Assembly: GCA_963729445.1 (NCBI GenBank)
Contig: CAVSNU010000002.1
Location: 806,001-870,000, forward strand
Length of the DNA stretch: 64,000 bases
Source: JACCZH01 sp963729445
GTDB taxonomy: Bacteria; Chloroflexota; Chloroflexia; Thermomicrobiales; CFX8
Direction: 5' to 3'
Notes under the pieces: generated by a model
The model's database searches: none
What the model was told of the DNA's origin: nothing
The model's input: the letters and a program-made list of their open reading frames with translations, nothing else
Shown: in pieces, positions 46,375 through 55,199 of the stretch
How the letters are laid out: every line of letters starts with the position of its first letter
Position numbering within the stretch: position 1 is the first letter of the stretch
Made by a program: the position numbers and the translations under genes

Positions 46375-47142
46375 CTAAACATTTGTCTGGCCAATGCTGC
46401 GACAACAACCCTGTTGTCGAAACTCGGCCCACAGCGGCAGGTGGTCTGATGCCCGGACGGACGTTTCGCACTCAACGATGTCGCATCGATCCACGCGATC
46501 TGCTATCTCTGGCGACGCGAAGATGTAGTCGAATCGCAGCCATGGCGCATCCGCGGGGAACGTATAGCCAGGGCGTGGAGGATGAACGGCCCGGTAGCAA
46601 TCCAGATAACCAGCTTCGAGGATGAGACGCACGGCCTCACGCGGGTCGGCGTCGATGGCGGCTTTCATCGGTTTAAACTCCTGGGGAGGATCTCCGACAG
46701 GATCATGCGGAGCGAGGGCATTGAAGTCTCCGACCAGGAGATGGGGTTGGCCGACGAGGGGACGGAGCACGTCGAGGATGACGGGCACCTCCTGCGCGGG
46801 ATGGACGACATCCCGGCCGCCGGCGAGATGGGTAGCGAAGAGCCGCACCAGATCACCATGCCAGACGACTTCGATCTCAAGCAGAGTCTTGCTGAGGGGC
46901 GCAAGGCGATGGTTCTTGTGTCGTTGGATCGGCAGGCGGCTCAGCCAGGCGATGTGGTGCCTGGTGTTGGCCTTTCCGAACACCAATTGCATCCCAAGCT
47001 CACGTGCCAGCGTCACCACCCTGGAGCGGCTGTTGGCTTCTTGCACTGCAACGAGGTCGGGATCCTGGCTGTGAATAATGCCGGCAATATCGGACAAGCG
47101 CTTCTTCCCACCGTCGCGGATGTTGTAGCTGAGCACCTTCAA
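46375..47142 (-). CDS. Endonuclease/exonuclease/phosphatase family protein
   Basis: 255 residues from TTG 47142 with AGGGA five bases upstream. The EEP fold is shown by LSYNIRDGG, the metal Glu in DLVAVQEANS, ATHLAGG, the Asp-x-Asn pair in HLLVGDFNALAP, DYIFASPEIADR and the terminal catalytic SDHLPLWAEF. Such enzymes cleave phosphodiesters in nucleic acids, inositol phosphates or lipids. Without a signal peptide it is cytoplasmic. It is 97 bases after the radical SAM run and on the same strand, so it may be the last gene of that transcript. Confidence 0.9.
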   Translation of the reverse strand: MKVLSYNIRDGGKKRLSDIAGIIHSQDPDLVAVQEANSRSRVVTLARELGMQLVFGKANTRHHIAWLSRLPIQRHKNHRLAPLSKTLLEIEVVWHGDLVRLFATHLAGGRDVVHPAQEVPVILDVLRPLVGQPHLLVGDFNALAPHDPVGDPPQEFKPMKAAIDADPREAVRLILEAGYLDCYRAVHPPRPGYTFPADAPWLRFDYIFASPEIADRVDRCDIVECETSVRASDHLPLWAEFRQQGCCRSIGQTNV

Positions 47143-47238
47143 GATTGTCCCTGTCTCTGACGCCTCGCAATGGTTACCAGATTCGGGGGTGATCTGGAAT
47201 CACCGAAGGAATAGCGATCCGCGTCCGCCGATGACCCA

Positions 47239-48288
47239 TCAGGAGGTCCCGACCGGCGTTTTCAGGCCAAGGTGCAGGGTGCAGACACACTTCCGGCAGA
47301 TCGGGTTCTTCGTGACATCAAGCGTACGGCGAAACTCGATCGCCTCCTCGGAGTTGATAATGTCCTCCAACGGCTGCTCGTCGATGTTGCCAAACGTGTG
47401 GTGAAAGAAACACGGACGAACCGATCCGTCGGTCTCGATAACCGTGGACACCCAGGGTGCGTTGCAAACCGTTTGCGGATAGTCACCATCACCGTTAATC
47501 GCCGCGAAATAGCGCGGCAGCCGGCGCAGCTTGTCGGGGCTCTCCGCCACGAAGCCAGATTCGAAGTCTTCCGAGTGGTCTTCGATCGTCCGCTCGACGA
47601 GCCTCGCAAACTCGGCCACCTCGTGGGGACTGAGCGCGACATCGGCAACCCGCTCGTCGCCCCAGGGTACAGGGCGATTAAACGCCGAAGACGAGACATC
47701 GACCGACAGGAACGAGATCTGGTTAAGGCCAATCTCGTGCGCCGCGTCAATGATATTCGGCAGGTCTGCATAGTTCTCGCGCTGGAGAACGCAGCGGGCG
47801 GTCACCGGGAATGCCGGTTCACGTTCCTTGAGCGCCGCCACGCCTTCGGCGAGCCGTTCAAATGCCCGTGGTACCCGCCGAATGGCGTCATGCACGCCGT
47901 GACTCCCATCGAGCGAGACCGTGACCTCATCGCACCACCTGACCACATCGGCGGCGTTGCGTTTGAGAAGGAGGCCCGTGGACAGCAGCGTGATCTTTGC
48001 CGGCAGGGTCTTGAGCAACTCGCAGAGCGACCAGAGGTTCGAGTGCATCAGGGCTTCACCGCCGGATAGCACCACCCATTGCACATTGAGCCGCCGAAAC
48101 GTCTCGATGTGTTGCGCAAGCTTCTCCCGCGGAATCTCTTGTCCATTGCGATTCGCGCGCCAGATGTCGCACATGACGCAACGACAATTACACCTGCTGT
48201 GGGCCATGAGAATGAGCACCGGCATCGTGTGGATGCGATGACTCGAACGCGTCAGCTGCCGCTTTGCAATCTGTATGGGTGAGAGCAC
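47239..48288 (-). CDS. Radical SAM enzyme with SPASM-type C-terminus
   Basis: 349 residues from GTG 48288 (GGAAGG upstream). The N-terminal radical SAM cluster motif C-x3-C-x2-C is in HSRCNCRCVMCDIW; WVVLSGGEALM is the SAM-binding GGE motif, followed by LLSTGLLL and EVTVSLDG. Near the C-terminus NAPWVSTVIETDGSVRPCFF and KNPICRKCVCTLHLGL carry clustered Cys residues like those that bind extra iron-sulfur clusters in SPASM or twitch proteins. SPASM enzymes often modify peptides (thioether, C-C or C-O links) or act in sugar and cofactor synthesis. It is the last of eight tightly packed genes. A peptide substrate is only a hypothesis. Confidence 0.9.
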   Translation of the reverse strand: MLSPIQIAKRQLTRSSHRIHTMPVLILMAHSRCNCRCVMCDIWRANRNGQEIPREKLAQHIETFRRLNVQWVVLSGGEALMHSNLWSLCELLKTLPAKITLLSTGLLLKRNAADVVRWCDEVTVSLDGSHGVHDAIRRVPRAFERLAEGVAALKEREPAFPVTARCVLQRENYADLPNIIDAAHEIGLNQISFLSVDVSSSAFNRPVPWGDERVADVALSPHEVAEFARLVERTIEDHSEDFESGFVAESPDKLRRLPRYFAAINGDGDYPQTVCNAPWVSTVIETDGSVRPCFFHHTFGNIDEQPLEDIINSEEAIEFRRTLDVTKNPICRKCVCTLHLGLKTPVGTS

Positions 48289-48333
48289 GGGATGCCTTCC
48301 CTTTGTTCAATCGACGTTCCTGGAAGGATGCGG

Positions 48334-49809
48334 CTAGAACCCGCTCGTCTCCGGACGCTGGTAGGCCAGGAGCTTGTGCAAGACGCGTAGCTCCAACGGA
48401 TGTTGATACAGGCGCAGATGGTAGCGTCCCGCACTCGACGCCTTGAGAACCCAGCGCCACATGCCGCGCAGCTTTGGGTCGGTTGACGTCGGGTAATAGG
48501 CATTGAGCACCCGCTCGAAGTTGCGGATCTCGCGTCGGAGCGGGTCTTCCATCCAGGGGACATGCGCGCTCCTGCGCTGCAGGAAGTCCTGCCACTCGGG
48601 ATCGATCCAATCCTCGAGCGTCTCCGGGAACCGGAAGCCTCGTGCCTTCGCCTGGTCGTAGAGCTCGCCGGCGAGCGGGACCGGGGTGTACATGTAGAGG
48701 ATGATCTCGACGTCGGGATTGACGCGCTTGACCTTGCGGATGAACTCCATGGTGCTGTGCGCGTCGGCCTCGGGATCCGGCGGGTTGCCGAGCACGAACG
48801 AGAACTCCGGGACGATGCCGTAGTGCTGCATTTTGCGGGCGATCTCCAACGTCTTCTCGGTTGACGCCGTGCCGCCCTTGTTCATCCGCTTGAGTGTCTC
48901 GTCGGAGCCGGATTCGGCGCCGAGGAAGACCATCTTCAGCCCGCTGTCGCGCATCAACTCCCACGATCGGTCGGAGTATTTCATCAGCGTGTCGATGCGT
49001 GCCTCGCCCCACCAGTCGATCCCGAGGTCCATGATCCGCTCGGCGAACTCGGCGGTGCGCTTCTCGTGCACGAAGAAGTTGTTGTCGTAGAACTCGACCG
49101 CGTCGACGTCCCACTGCTCGACGAACGAGCGCACCAGTCCAGCGGTCCGCTCTGCCGATTGGGCCAGCCAGCGGCCGCCGACCATGTTCACGACCGCGCA
49201 GAAGTTGCAGTGGAACGGGCAGCCGTAGCTGGAATGGTGCGGCAGCGTCCGTTCTCCCATGAAGGTGGGCCGCACATAGCTCGGAACGTCAATCCGGTGG
49301 TAGGGAAAGTCGGGCATCTGGTTGGGGTGCGGGATCGGCGCCATGTCGTTGGATGTGATCTCGCCTGTCACCGGATGACGGTAGGCCAGGCCCGGAATCC
49401 CGGCCGGATCTTCGCGGCGACGCAGGCTATCCATCAGGGACTTGAACACCACTTCGCCATGTCCGCGCACGACGTAGTCGACGTAGTCGGCTCGCAAACA
49501 ACTGTCATAGTGTTGAGTCGGGAAATAGCCTCCCCAGACAATCGTCAGGTCCGGGTGCATCGCCTTGAGCTGGCGGCAGTGTGCCACGGCGTGACTGATT
49601 TGAGGACCGGGCATGACCGTCACCGCGAGCACGTCGGCCCCGGTCTCGCGCACCGCGAGGTCAATCGCCGCCACCGGATCAGGCTCCACGTTGCCGTCGA
49701 TGATCATGTAGTCGTGGTCACCCTCCAGAAGGCTGCCGACAGCAAGGAGCGACATCGGCAACACTTTCTTGCGGCCCGCCGTACTCTGAGGGTTGTAGAG
49801 AATCAGCAT
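48334..49809 (-). CDS. Cobalamin-binding-type radical SAM enzyme (pair B, copy 1)
   Basis: 491 residues from ATG 49809. The N-terminal B12-binding Rossmann domain reads LILYNPQSTAGRKKVLPMSL, LLAVGSLLEGDHDYMIIDGN and LTIVWGGYFPTQHYDSCLRA. The radical SAM cluster is GCPFHCNFC, with FLGAESGSDETLKRMNKGG and FSFVLGNPPDPEADAHSTME in the barrel. The C-terminal 100 residues are helical with many aromatic residues. Enzymes of this class methylate unreactive carbons, rearrange rings or act like BchE. It is closely related to the protein at 53768-55195, sharing YNPQ, MP(L/M)(S/A)LLA(V/I)GS and the VIWGG-type motif. It starts just after the fused methyltransferase gene (eight bases). Confidence 0.92.
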   Translation of the reverse strand: MLILYNPQSTAGRKKVLPMSLLAVGSLLEGDHDYMIIDGNVEPDPVAAIDLAVRETGADVLAVTVMPGPQISHAVAHCRQLKAMHPDLTIVWGGYFPTQHYDSCLRADYVDYVVRGHGEVVFKSLMDSLRRREDPAGIPGLAYRHPVTGEITSNDMAPIPHPNQMPDFPYHRIDVPSYVRPTFMGERTLPHHSSYGCPFHCNFCAVVNMVGGRWLAQSAERTAGLVRSFVEQWDVDAVEFYDNNFFVHEKRTAEFAERIMDLGIDWWGEARIDTLMKYSDRSWELMRDSGLKMVFLGAESGSDETLKRMNKGGTASTEKTLEIARKMQHYGIVPEFSFVLGNPPDPEADAHSTMEFIRKVKRVNPDVEIILYMYTPVPLAGELYDQAKARGFRFPETLEDWIDPEWQDFLQRRSAHVPWMEDPLRREIRNFERVLNAYYPTSTDPKLRGMWRWVLKASSAGRYHLRLYQHPLELRVLHKLLAYQRPETSGF

Positions 49810-49816
49810 CGCGTGG

Positions 49817-51508
49817 TTACCCTTTCAGACTCAGCCGGTACAGCGTGAGCGACTCGTTCACAAGCTTCCTCCGGAGGACGGTCGTGACGTTCAACGCATT
49901 GGCCCGAAACGACTCCAGGAACGATTCTGATTCGCCATCGGTCGACAGCACCACAAGCGCAATACCGCCTGGATTCAGGTGGTCCGCCAGCTCGGCCGCA
50001 AAACGTTCAACGACATCGATCGATCGCCACGCATGGTCGAGATCATCCTGGGGAACGCCACGGTAGTACGGAGGGTTGAAGAGGATGACGTCGAAGCGCT
50101 CCCCTCGCACCGGCGTGAACAGATCTCCCAGTCGCACGTCGATTGTGTCCTCGGCCTCGTTGAGTAACGCGTTGATGCGCGCGCAGCGCACGGCCTGAGG
50201 GTTGATGTCAACCGCCACAACCCGTCCAGCCCATGCTGCGGCGGCGATCGCACCAACGCCACTCCCGGTCCCCATGTCGAGCACGGATGCACCGGGCGAA
50301 ATGAGGCCGTCGTGCAGCGCCTCGGCCAGAAACTCGCCCGTCTTGAGCAGCTTTGGATTGAAGACCCGCGGCAGTACAAGCATCGGGTGACCTGCGACAT
50401 CTTCGAGCACTAACGTGTCGTAACGGTGGCGCTGGGTGAGACGGTAACGCCAGGCCAGCCACCGCCTACCCAGAGCCGCCACCACTCTTGTCGATGACGG
50501 CGCTCGCGGCTGGCCGCGCAGGCCGACGATCAACAGAAACCTGGCGGGCTCCCGGCGCCGGCGGATTCGCGCCTTCCACGGTCGCAAGGCCCATGACAGT
50601 CCATAGAATGGCTGGATCATTCTCCACTCCAGCCCCAGGCTATCGCCAAGCTCGTTGAGTCGGTCGTAGGTGAGAAAGTTCTCAAAAGGGATCGCGTTCG
50701 AAGGGAAGCCGTAGCGATACTCAAACTCGGTCTCTCGTTCGCGGATCATTGCCTTCCCGCTTGCGGCATTCCGGTACACCGGTGAATCAGCGATCACCAG
50801 GCGGCCGCCAGCCCGTGTAACCCTCAACGCCTCTCGCAGCGTTTCGACAAAATCGGTTGAGTAATGCAACGCCCCGTTGAAGACGACGAGGTCGAACGCA
50901 CCATCCACAAACGGCAAGCGGTCGAACTCGGCCTGTACTGGAGTGAACTCCATGTCGTAGTGGACGTGCGCCCCGAGGCCGTCGACCTCGTTGGTGAGCA
51001 AATCAATGGCCACGACACTGTGACCTCGTGCTGCGAGCCGGTTAGACAGCCAGCCATTGCCGGCGCCCATATCCAGGATCGTCAAGGGCCGGCCCTGCTG
51101 CGCCTCGATCGGCCGGATCACGCGCTTGAGCAATGCCTCGAAACTCGTCGCCCGAATGCGCCAGTCCTCGCTGAAACGTCCGGTGACGTCAACGAAGGGC
51201 AGGTTGCGGTAGTACGCCGGGCCGGCGGCGCCACGCCCTTCTTCCCGGCGTATCGTTTCATAATCCCGGATGAACGCTTGAAAGTGGGCAACTCGGCCGG
51301 CCGGCAACATTCTCCAGATGCCCTGGCCGCGGTGGAACGCGTGCTGTCCGGCCGGGCAATAGAGCTGGTCGTCTCCCCGGCTCTCGAGCGGTGTCCGACA
51401 CTCAGGGCAGGCAAAGACGAACGGGGTGGTAGCCGCATCGTCGTCGGATGTCTCTGGCGTCACGCCATCGCCATGCCAACGTTCAACTGGCCGGATGTTC
51501 GCGCTCAT
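49817..51508 (-). CDS. Fused double methyltransferase with N-terminal zinc ribbon
   Basis: 563 residues from ATG 51508, which overlaps the upstream stop by ATGA; the longer frame has antisense-like composition. Residues about 30-70 form a zinc ribbon (FACPECRTPLES, LYCPAGQHAFHRG). A first class I SAM domain follows: TILDMGAGNGWLSNRLAARG, FDLVVFNGALHYSTDFVETL. A second, HemK/RlmG-like domain begins near residue 350: VLDMGTGSGVGAIAAAAWAG, VAVDINPQAVRCARINALLN and ILFNPPYYRG, the NPPY motif of N-methylation on planar nitrogen. The two domains resemble different families, so this is a fusion, not a duplication. With the B12 radical SAM enzymes it should tailor the product by methylation. The fusion is unusual. 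Confidence 0.88.
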   Translation of the reverse strand: MSANIRPVERWHGDGVTPETSDDDAATTPFVFACPECRTPLESRGDDQLYCPAGQHAFHRGQGIWRMLPAGRVAHFQAFIRDYETIRREEGRGAAGPAYYRNLPFVDVTGRFSEDWRIRATSFEALLKRVIRPIEAQQGRPLTILDMGAGNGWLSNRLAARGHSVVAIDLLTNEVDGLGAHVHYDMEFTPVQAEFDRLPFVDGAFDLVVFNGALHYSTDFVETLREALRVTRAGGRLVIADSPVYRNAASGKAMIRERETEFEYRYGFPSNAIPFENFLTYDRLNELGDSLGLEWRMIQPFYGLSWALRPWKARIRRRREPARFLLIVGLRGQPRAPSSTRVVAALGRRWLAWRYRLTQRHRYDTLVLEDVAGHPMLVLPRVFNPKLLKTGEFLAEALHDGLISPGASVLDMGTGSGVGAIAAAAWAGRVVAVDINPQAVRCARINALLNEAEDTIDVRLGDLFTPVRGERFDVILFNPPYYRGVPQDDLDHAWRSIDVVERFAAELADHLNPGGIALVVLSTDGESESFLESFRANALNVTTVLRRKLVNESLTLYRLSLKG

Positions 51509-52332
51509 CGCCGCTCCAGGACCATGAGGTAGTGATCGTTGAGCCAACGCCACGGCGGCGCGCCAGCGAGCCGCCGGTCGAGCACCGCCAGCCGGGCGAA
51601 GGCACGGGGCGCTCGATCGACAAGATGCGCCATCGCGGAGGGCGGTAAGAGCAGCCCGATGCCGACGGTTTCCAGGACCTTGAAGTGCGCCCCGAACTCG
51701 CTTCCGAGGCGTCGATGCGACGGATACCAGACGCGCACTGTTTCTCCAGCGCCGACATGCGCCACGGCTCCCCGGCGGAAACGGCGGAAGGCGGTACGCA
51801 CCTGGCCGTGGCCGAGGTGCCAGACTATCTCCCAGGGGCATACCGGTCCCATCGCGACGAGCACGACCCGGCCACCGGAACGAACGAGCCCGCCGAGTCC
51901 ATCGGCAAGGGCACGGCGATCCTCGACACAGTTCATAGGCCCAAAATTCGAGACGACGCCGTCATACGGCTCATCGAGCCCATCGTATGGGCCTGAACGC
52001 TGGAGCGACTCCAGATCAAGGCGGCTGACGCTGACGCGATCGCTCACTCCAGCAGCCTCTGCCTTGCGCCGGGTGATCTCAAGCATCGCGGTTGAAGCGT
52101 CGGTTGCGGTGACGATGACTCCTTGACGTGCGAGCCAGATTGCGTCTTCGCCCGTGCCGCAGCCCAGTTCCAGAACACGCTGGCCGGGATCAAAGGTCTG
52201 CGCAAATCGCTGCCAGACCATCGACCTGAGCCACCGCCCGAGGAGCCGATCGGTGAACGCCGCGTCGTATTCTGACGCGATCGCGTCGAACGGCCGCGCC
52301 GGAGCGGGCGGTATTACCGGACTACTGGCCAC
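51505..52332 (-). CDS. Class I SAM-dependent methyltransferase
   Basis: 275 residues from ATG 52332, overlapping the preceding radical SAM gene by 11 bases. It starts PFDAIASEYDAAFTDRLLGR, then motif I RVLELGCGTGEDAIWLARQG, VTATDASTAMLEITRRKAEA, and DGVVSNFGPMNCVEDRRALA for the substrate loop. The ubiquinone/menaquinone-methyltransferase-like layout (Methyltransf_11 or 25) gives no substrate. About 90 C-terminal residues extend the core (VRVWYPSHRRLGSEFGAHFK). As a member of the eight-gene run it is most likely a tailoring enzyme. Confidence 0.9.
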   Translation of the reverse strand: MASSPVIPPAPARPFDAIASEYDAAFTDRLLGRWLRSMVWQRFAQTFDPGQRVLELGCGTGEDAIWLARQGVIVTATDASTAMLEITRRKAEAAGVSDRVSVSRLDLESLQRSGPYDGLDEPYDGVVSNFGPMNCVEDRRALADGLGGLVRSGGRVVLVAMGPVCPWEIVWHLGHGQVRTAFRRFRRGAVAHVGAGETVRVWYPSHRRLGSEFGAHFKVLETVGIGLLLPPSAMAHLVDRAPRAFARLAVLDRRLAGAPPWRWLNDHYLMVLERR

Positions 52333-53722
52333 GTTCTACCTCGCGCTGGGTCAGCAGCATTCCCGCCCTGCCAAGCTGAAGATTGACGAACGCTTTCGCC
52401 AGTTGCGGATAGTTCTGCTTCTGCCCCTGTCTCCCTTTGTGAAGGTTCACCTCGTTCACCATCCAGCGCGTGGCATGTCGATAGAAGCGGCGTGAATGAC
52501 GGCCCGCGACGGTAAAGTCACGGTCGGACCCTTCGTCCCACGACTTCAAGGCGATGATCCGGTCAGCGACATCCTTGTAGTAGGGTGTCCCCTTGATCGG
52601 GTAGGCGACGGTGGTGAGAAATGTATCCGGGTTCGAACGCTTCAGGAGATCGACGGAGGCCTGCAAATCCTCGAGCTCTTCACCGTCGTAGCCGAGCATG
52701 ATGAACATGCCGGCCTCGATGCCGTGTTGTTTCAGGAGATGCACCATCTCGATGACGCGCTCCGACTTTGTCCGGCGCTTCATCGAGTCCAGTATCTTCT
52801 GGGAACCGCTCTCGGCGCCGATCCAGAGCCGGAAACAGCCCATCTCGGCAAGCGCCTGGACGATGTCCTCGTTGAGCCGGTCCTCACGCGAGATGGTCTC
52901 GAACGGAATGCGTATCCCGCGCTGCTTGAGCTCCGCGGCATAGCGTAAGAACCAGCCACGATGGATCGTGAAGACATCGTCGGCATACCAGACCATGTCC
53001 GGCTCGTACTCTTCGAGGATCATCTGCAATTCGTCGGCAACGTTTTCCGGCGAGCGGCGCCGGTGGGTGTATCCATACACGGCGTGGCTACACCACTTAC
53101 AGGTGTATGGGCACCCACGAGCGGTAATGAGCGAGACCGATCCCCTGCCATGGTTTTCGCGCCATACACGCACGTATCGGGGAATATCAATCGCATGGCG
53201 ATCGGGAAACGGCTGATCGTCGAGGCTGGCGATGTAGGGGCGCTCCGGCGTGCGCACAACGTTGCCGTCATCATCGCGATAGGCAATGCCCTGGATGTGC
53301 TCCATACCATTCGGCCCATGGCGCGCCAGATGGGGGATCAACTCCTCCAGCGTTAGCTCGCCCTCGCCGATGACGACGGCGCTGGCGCCCCGCTCGAGGT
53401 ACTCATCGGGATAGTTGGCTGAATCAGGACCACCAACCACCACCAGGCTCCCGGCCCCGGTGCACAGCCGGATCATCTTGATGATGCGCGGTCGCGTCAT
53501 CAGATTGCTATAAATACCCACCACCGGCGGACGTTCGCGTTCAACATACTCGCCAAAGGCATCGAGGCCATTGAAGGTCATATCAAAAACCGACACGTCA
53601 AAATCACGCGCCTTGAGGTGGGCCGAGATGTAGAGAATCCCCAGCGGTGGATACGGCTTCATAACTTTCAGCTCGTGCGGATCCTCGTAGAGACAGTACC
53701 CGTGCGTTAGCAGAATATCCAT
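52322..53722 (-). CDS. Cobalamin-binding-type radical SAM enzyme (pair A, copy 1)
   Basis: 466 residues from ATG 53722. The N-terminal domain includes MKPYPPLGILYISAHLKARD, FDVSVFDMTF, LVVVGGPDSANYPDEYLERG and VIGEGELTLEELIPHL, the pattern of B12-binding radical SAM proteins. The cluster motif is ITARGCPYTCKWCSHAVYGY; WIGAESGSQKILDSMKRRTK and GMFIMLGYDGEELEDLQASV mark the barrel. It resembles the protein encoded at 55200-56750 over its length, including PYPPLG(T/I)LY and ESGSQKILD. Together with the pair B proteins it makes four B12-type enzymes in one operon. Its substrate is unknown. Confidence 0.92.
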   Translation of the reverse strand: MDILLTHGYCLYEDPHELKVMKPYPPLGILYISAHLKARDFDVSVFDMTFNGLDAFGEYVERERPPVVGIYSNLMTRPRIIKMIRLCTGAGSLVVVGGPDSANYPDEYLERGASAVVIGEGELTLEELIPHLARHGPNGMEHIQGIAYRDDDGNVVRTPERPYIASLDDQPFPDRHAIDIPRYVRVWRENHGRGSVSLITARGCPYTCKWCSHAVYGYTHRRRSPENVADELQMILEEYEPDMVWYADDVFTIHRGWFLRYAAELKQRGIRIPFETISREDRLNEDIVQALAEMGCFRLWIGAESGSQKILDSMKRRTKSERVIEMVHLLKQHGIEAGMFIMLGYDGEELEDLQASVDLLKRSNPDTFLTTVAYPIKGTPYYKDVADRIIALKSWDEGSDRDFTVAGRHSRRFYRHATRWMVNEVNLHKGRQGQKQNYPQLAKAFVNLQLGRAGMLLTQREVERGQ

Positions 53723-53767
53723 GGCTTGACGCTGCTCCTAACCCTCCCGGACGCCACCGTCAGGGGT

Positions 53768-55195
53768 TCAAGACAGTTGCGGTAACGGACGCAATCGCTC
53801 GACGATCTTCTTCTCGAGGGGTAGCTCGTAAAACTCATGCGCACAACGCCAGCGCGCGACCTGCTGGAGTGGGCGGCGCAGCCAGTGCTCCGAGCCCCAC
53901 GCGAACCGGTTATAAAACTTGAAGCGCTCGATCAATTCGTGGGTCTGCTCGCTCACCCAGGGGCCGGATGAGCCAATGAAGTCGAAGTCGGCCCACTCCT
54001 CCAGAGAGGCGGGCAGCTGGTATCCGTCGCGAACGACCGCTTCAGTGATGAGCGATCCCGGATACGGCTTGTAGTAGAACACAGGTGTCTCGAACTGCGG
54101 GCTCATCGCGCGTAGCTTCTTGATCATGGCCATCGTTGCGCGGACACTCGCGTCCGTCTCGCCAGGAAATCCGACGATGAATGGGAAGATGGCTCCGATT
54201 CCGTGTTCGACGCACTTCTCGGCAGAATAGAGAACTTGCTCGATCGTAATGTCTTTCTGCAGCCATTCAAGCATCTCCTGAGAACCTGATTCGACCCCGA
54301 TCATCACCCTCCGCAGGCCGGAACGCACGCAAAGATCGAACACGTCATCGGTCAGGCGGTGGCCTTGATCGGCCCGCATTGTTGCCGTCCACTGGAATCG
54401 AGAGCCTTGCCGAACGAATGCCTCAGCGATTGCTACAACTCTCTTTGGGTAGGTGAAGAAGGTCTCGTCCTGAAACGCGAGCTCGGTGAATTGGTAGCGA
54501 TTCCAGTGGCGCTCGGTCTCCTCGGCGATTCTCTCCGGCTCCAGACCAACCCATCGGCGGTTGTAGACGAAGGGATCGGCGCAGAAGGCACATCGGAAGT
54601 AGCAACCGGTGGACGAGATGTAATCGAACTGCCGTTCTCCTTTGAGGTGGAAGTAGCGCTCCATGGGAATCAGATCGTAGTTATGTGGGGGGAAGTCGTG
54701 CATCTTTCCGAGCGGGCGTGGCGGATGCTGTACCACCTCACCGTGTACCCGGGTGGTGGTGCCGCGAATATCAGTCGCGGGCCGATCGGCCGCCAGTGAA
54801 TCAACGATCTCGCCAAAGGTCACCTCGCCCTGACCTTGTACGGTGATGTCGATCGTCGGCTCGTCCAGCGTTTCCGTCGGGAAGAGAGACGTGTGCCATC
54901 CTCCCCAGATCACCGGCAGATCTGGCCGCCTGGCTTTGGCCGCGCGGGTGATCCAAAGCGCGTCGCGAATCGGCGCACCGGTCAGGACCGAGACGCCGAG
55001 GCACAGCGCGTCGTCGATCTCTGCCAGAATCGTGCCCACGGGATCATCGGCAAGCCGTCCATCAATGATGCGGACGTCATACTTCGCCGGATCAAGATAC
55101 GAACCGATCGCCAGCAATGCGAGTGGCATTGTGTGGAAGACGGCTTGGGGGTTATAGAGCACAACCTTGTGGCGCTTCATCTGTTTTCCAGTCAT
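53768..55195 (-). CDS. Cobalamin-binding-type radical SAM enzyme (pair B, copy 2)
   Basis: 475 residues from ATG 55195, with GAGG nine bases upstream; ATG 55180 is an alternative. The N-terminal domain shows KVVLYNPQAVFHTMPLALLA, IGSYLDPAKYDVRIIDGRLA and LPVIWGGWHTSLFPTETLDE. The cluster motif is STGCYFRCAFCADPFVYNRR. FQDETFFTYPKRVVAIAEAF, IGVESGSQEMLEWLQKDITI and FPFIVGFPGETDASVRATMA are typical of class B-like enzymes. The start lies five bases beyond the stop of the preceding gene. It is the closest relative in the window of the 49809 enzyme. Confidence 0.92.
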   Translation of the reverse strand: MTGKQMKRHKVVLYNPQAVFHTMPLALLAIGSYLDPAKYDVRIIDGRLADDPVGTILAEIDDALCLGVSVLTGAPIRDALWITRAAKARRPDLPVIWGGWHTSLFPTETLDEPTIDITVQGQGEVTFGEIVDSLAADRPATDIRGTTTRVHGEVVQHPPRPLGKMHDFPPHNYDLIPMERYFHLKGERQFDYISSTGCYFRCAFCADPFVYNRRWVGLEPERIAEETERHWNRYQFTELAFQDETFFTYPKRVVAIAEAFVRQGSRFQWTATMRADQGHRLTDDVFDLCVRSGLRRVMIGVESGSQEMLEWLQKDITIEQVLYSAEKCVEHGIGAIFPFIVGFPGETDASVRATMAMIKKLRAMSPQFETPVFYYKPYPGSLITEAVVRDGYQLPASLEEWADFDFIGSSGPWVSEQTHELIERFKFYNRFAWGSEHWLRRPLQQVARWRCAHEFYELPLEKKIVERLRPLPQLS

Positions 55196-55199
55196 GACG

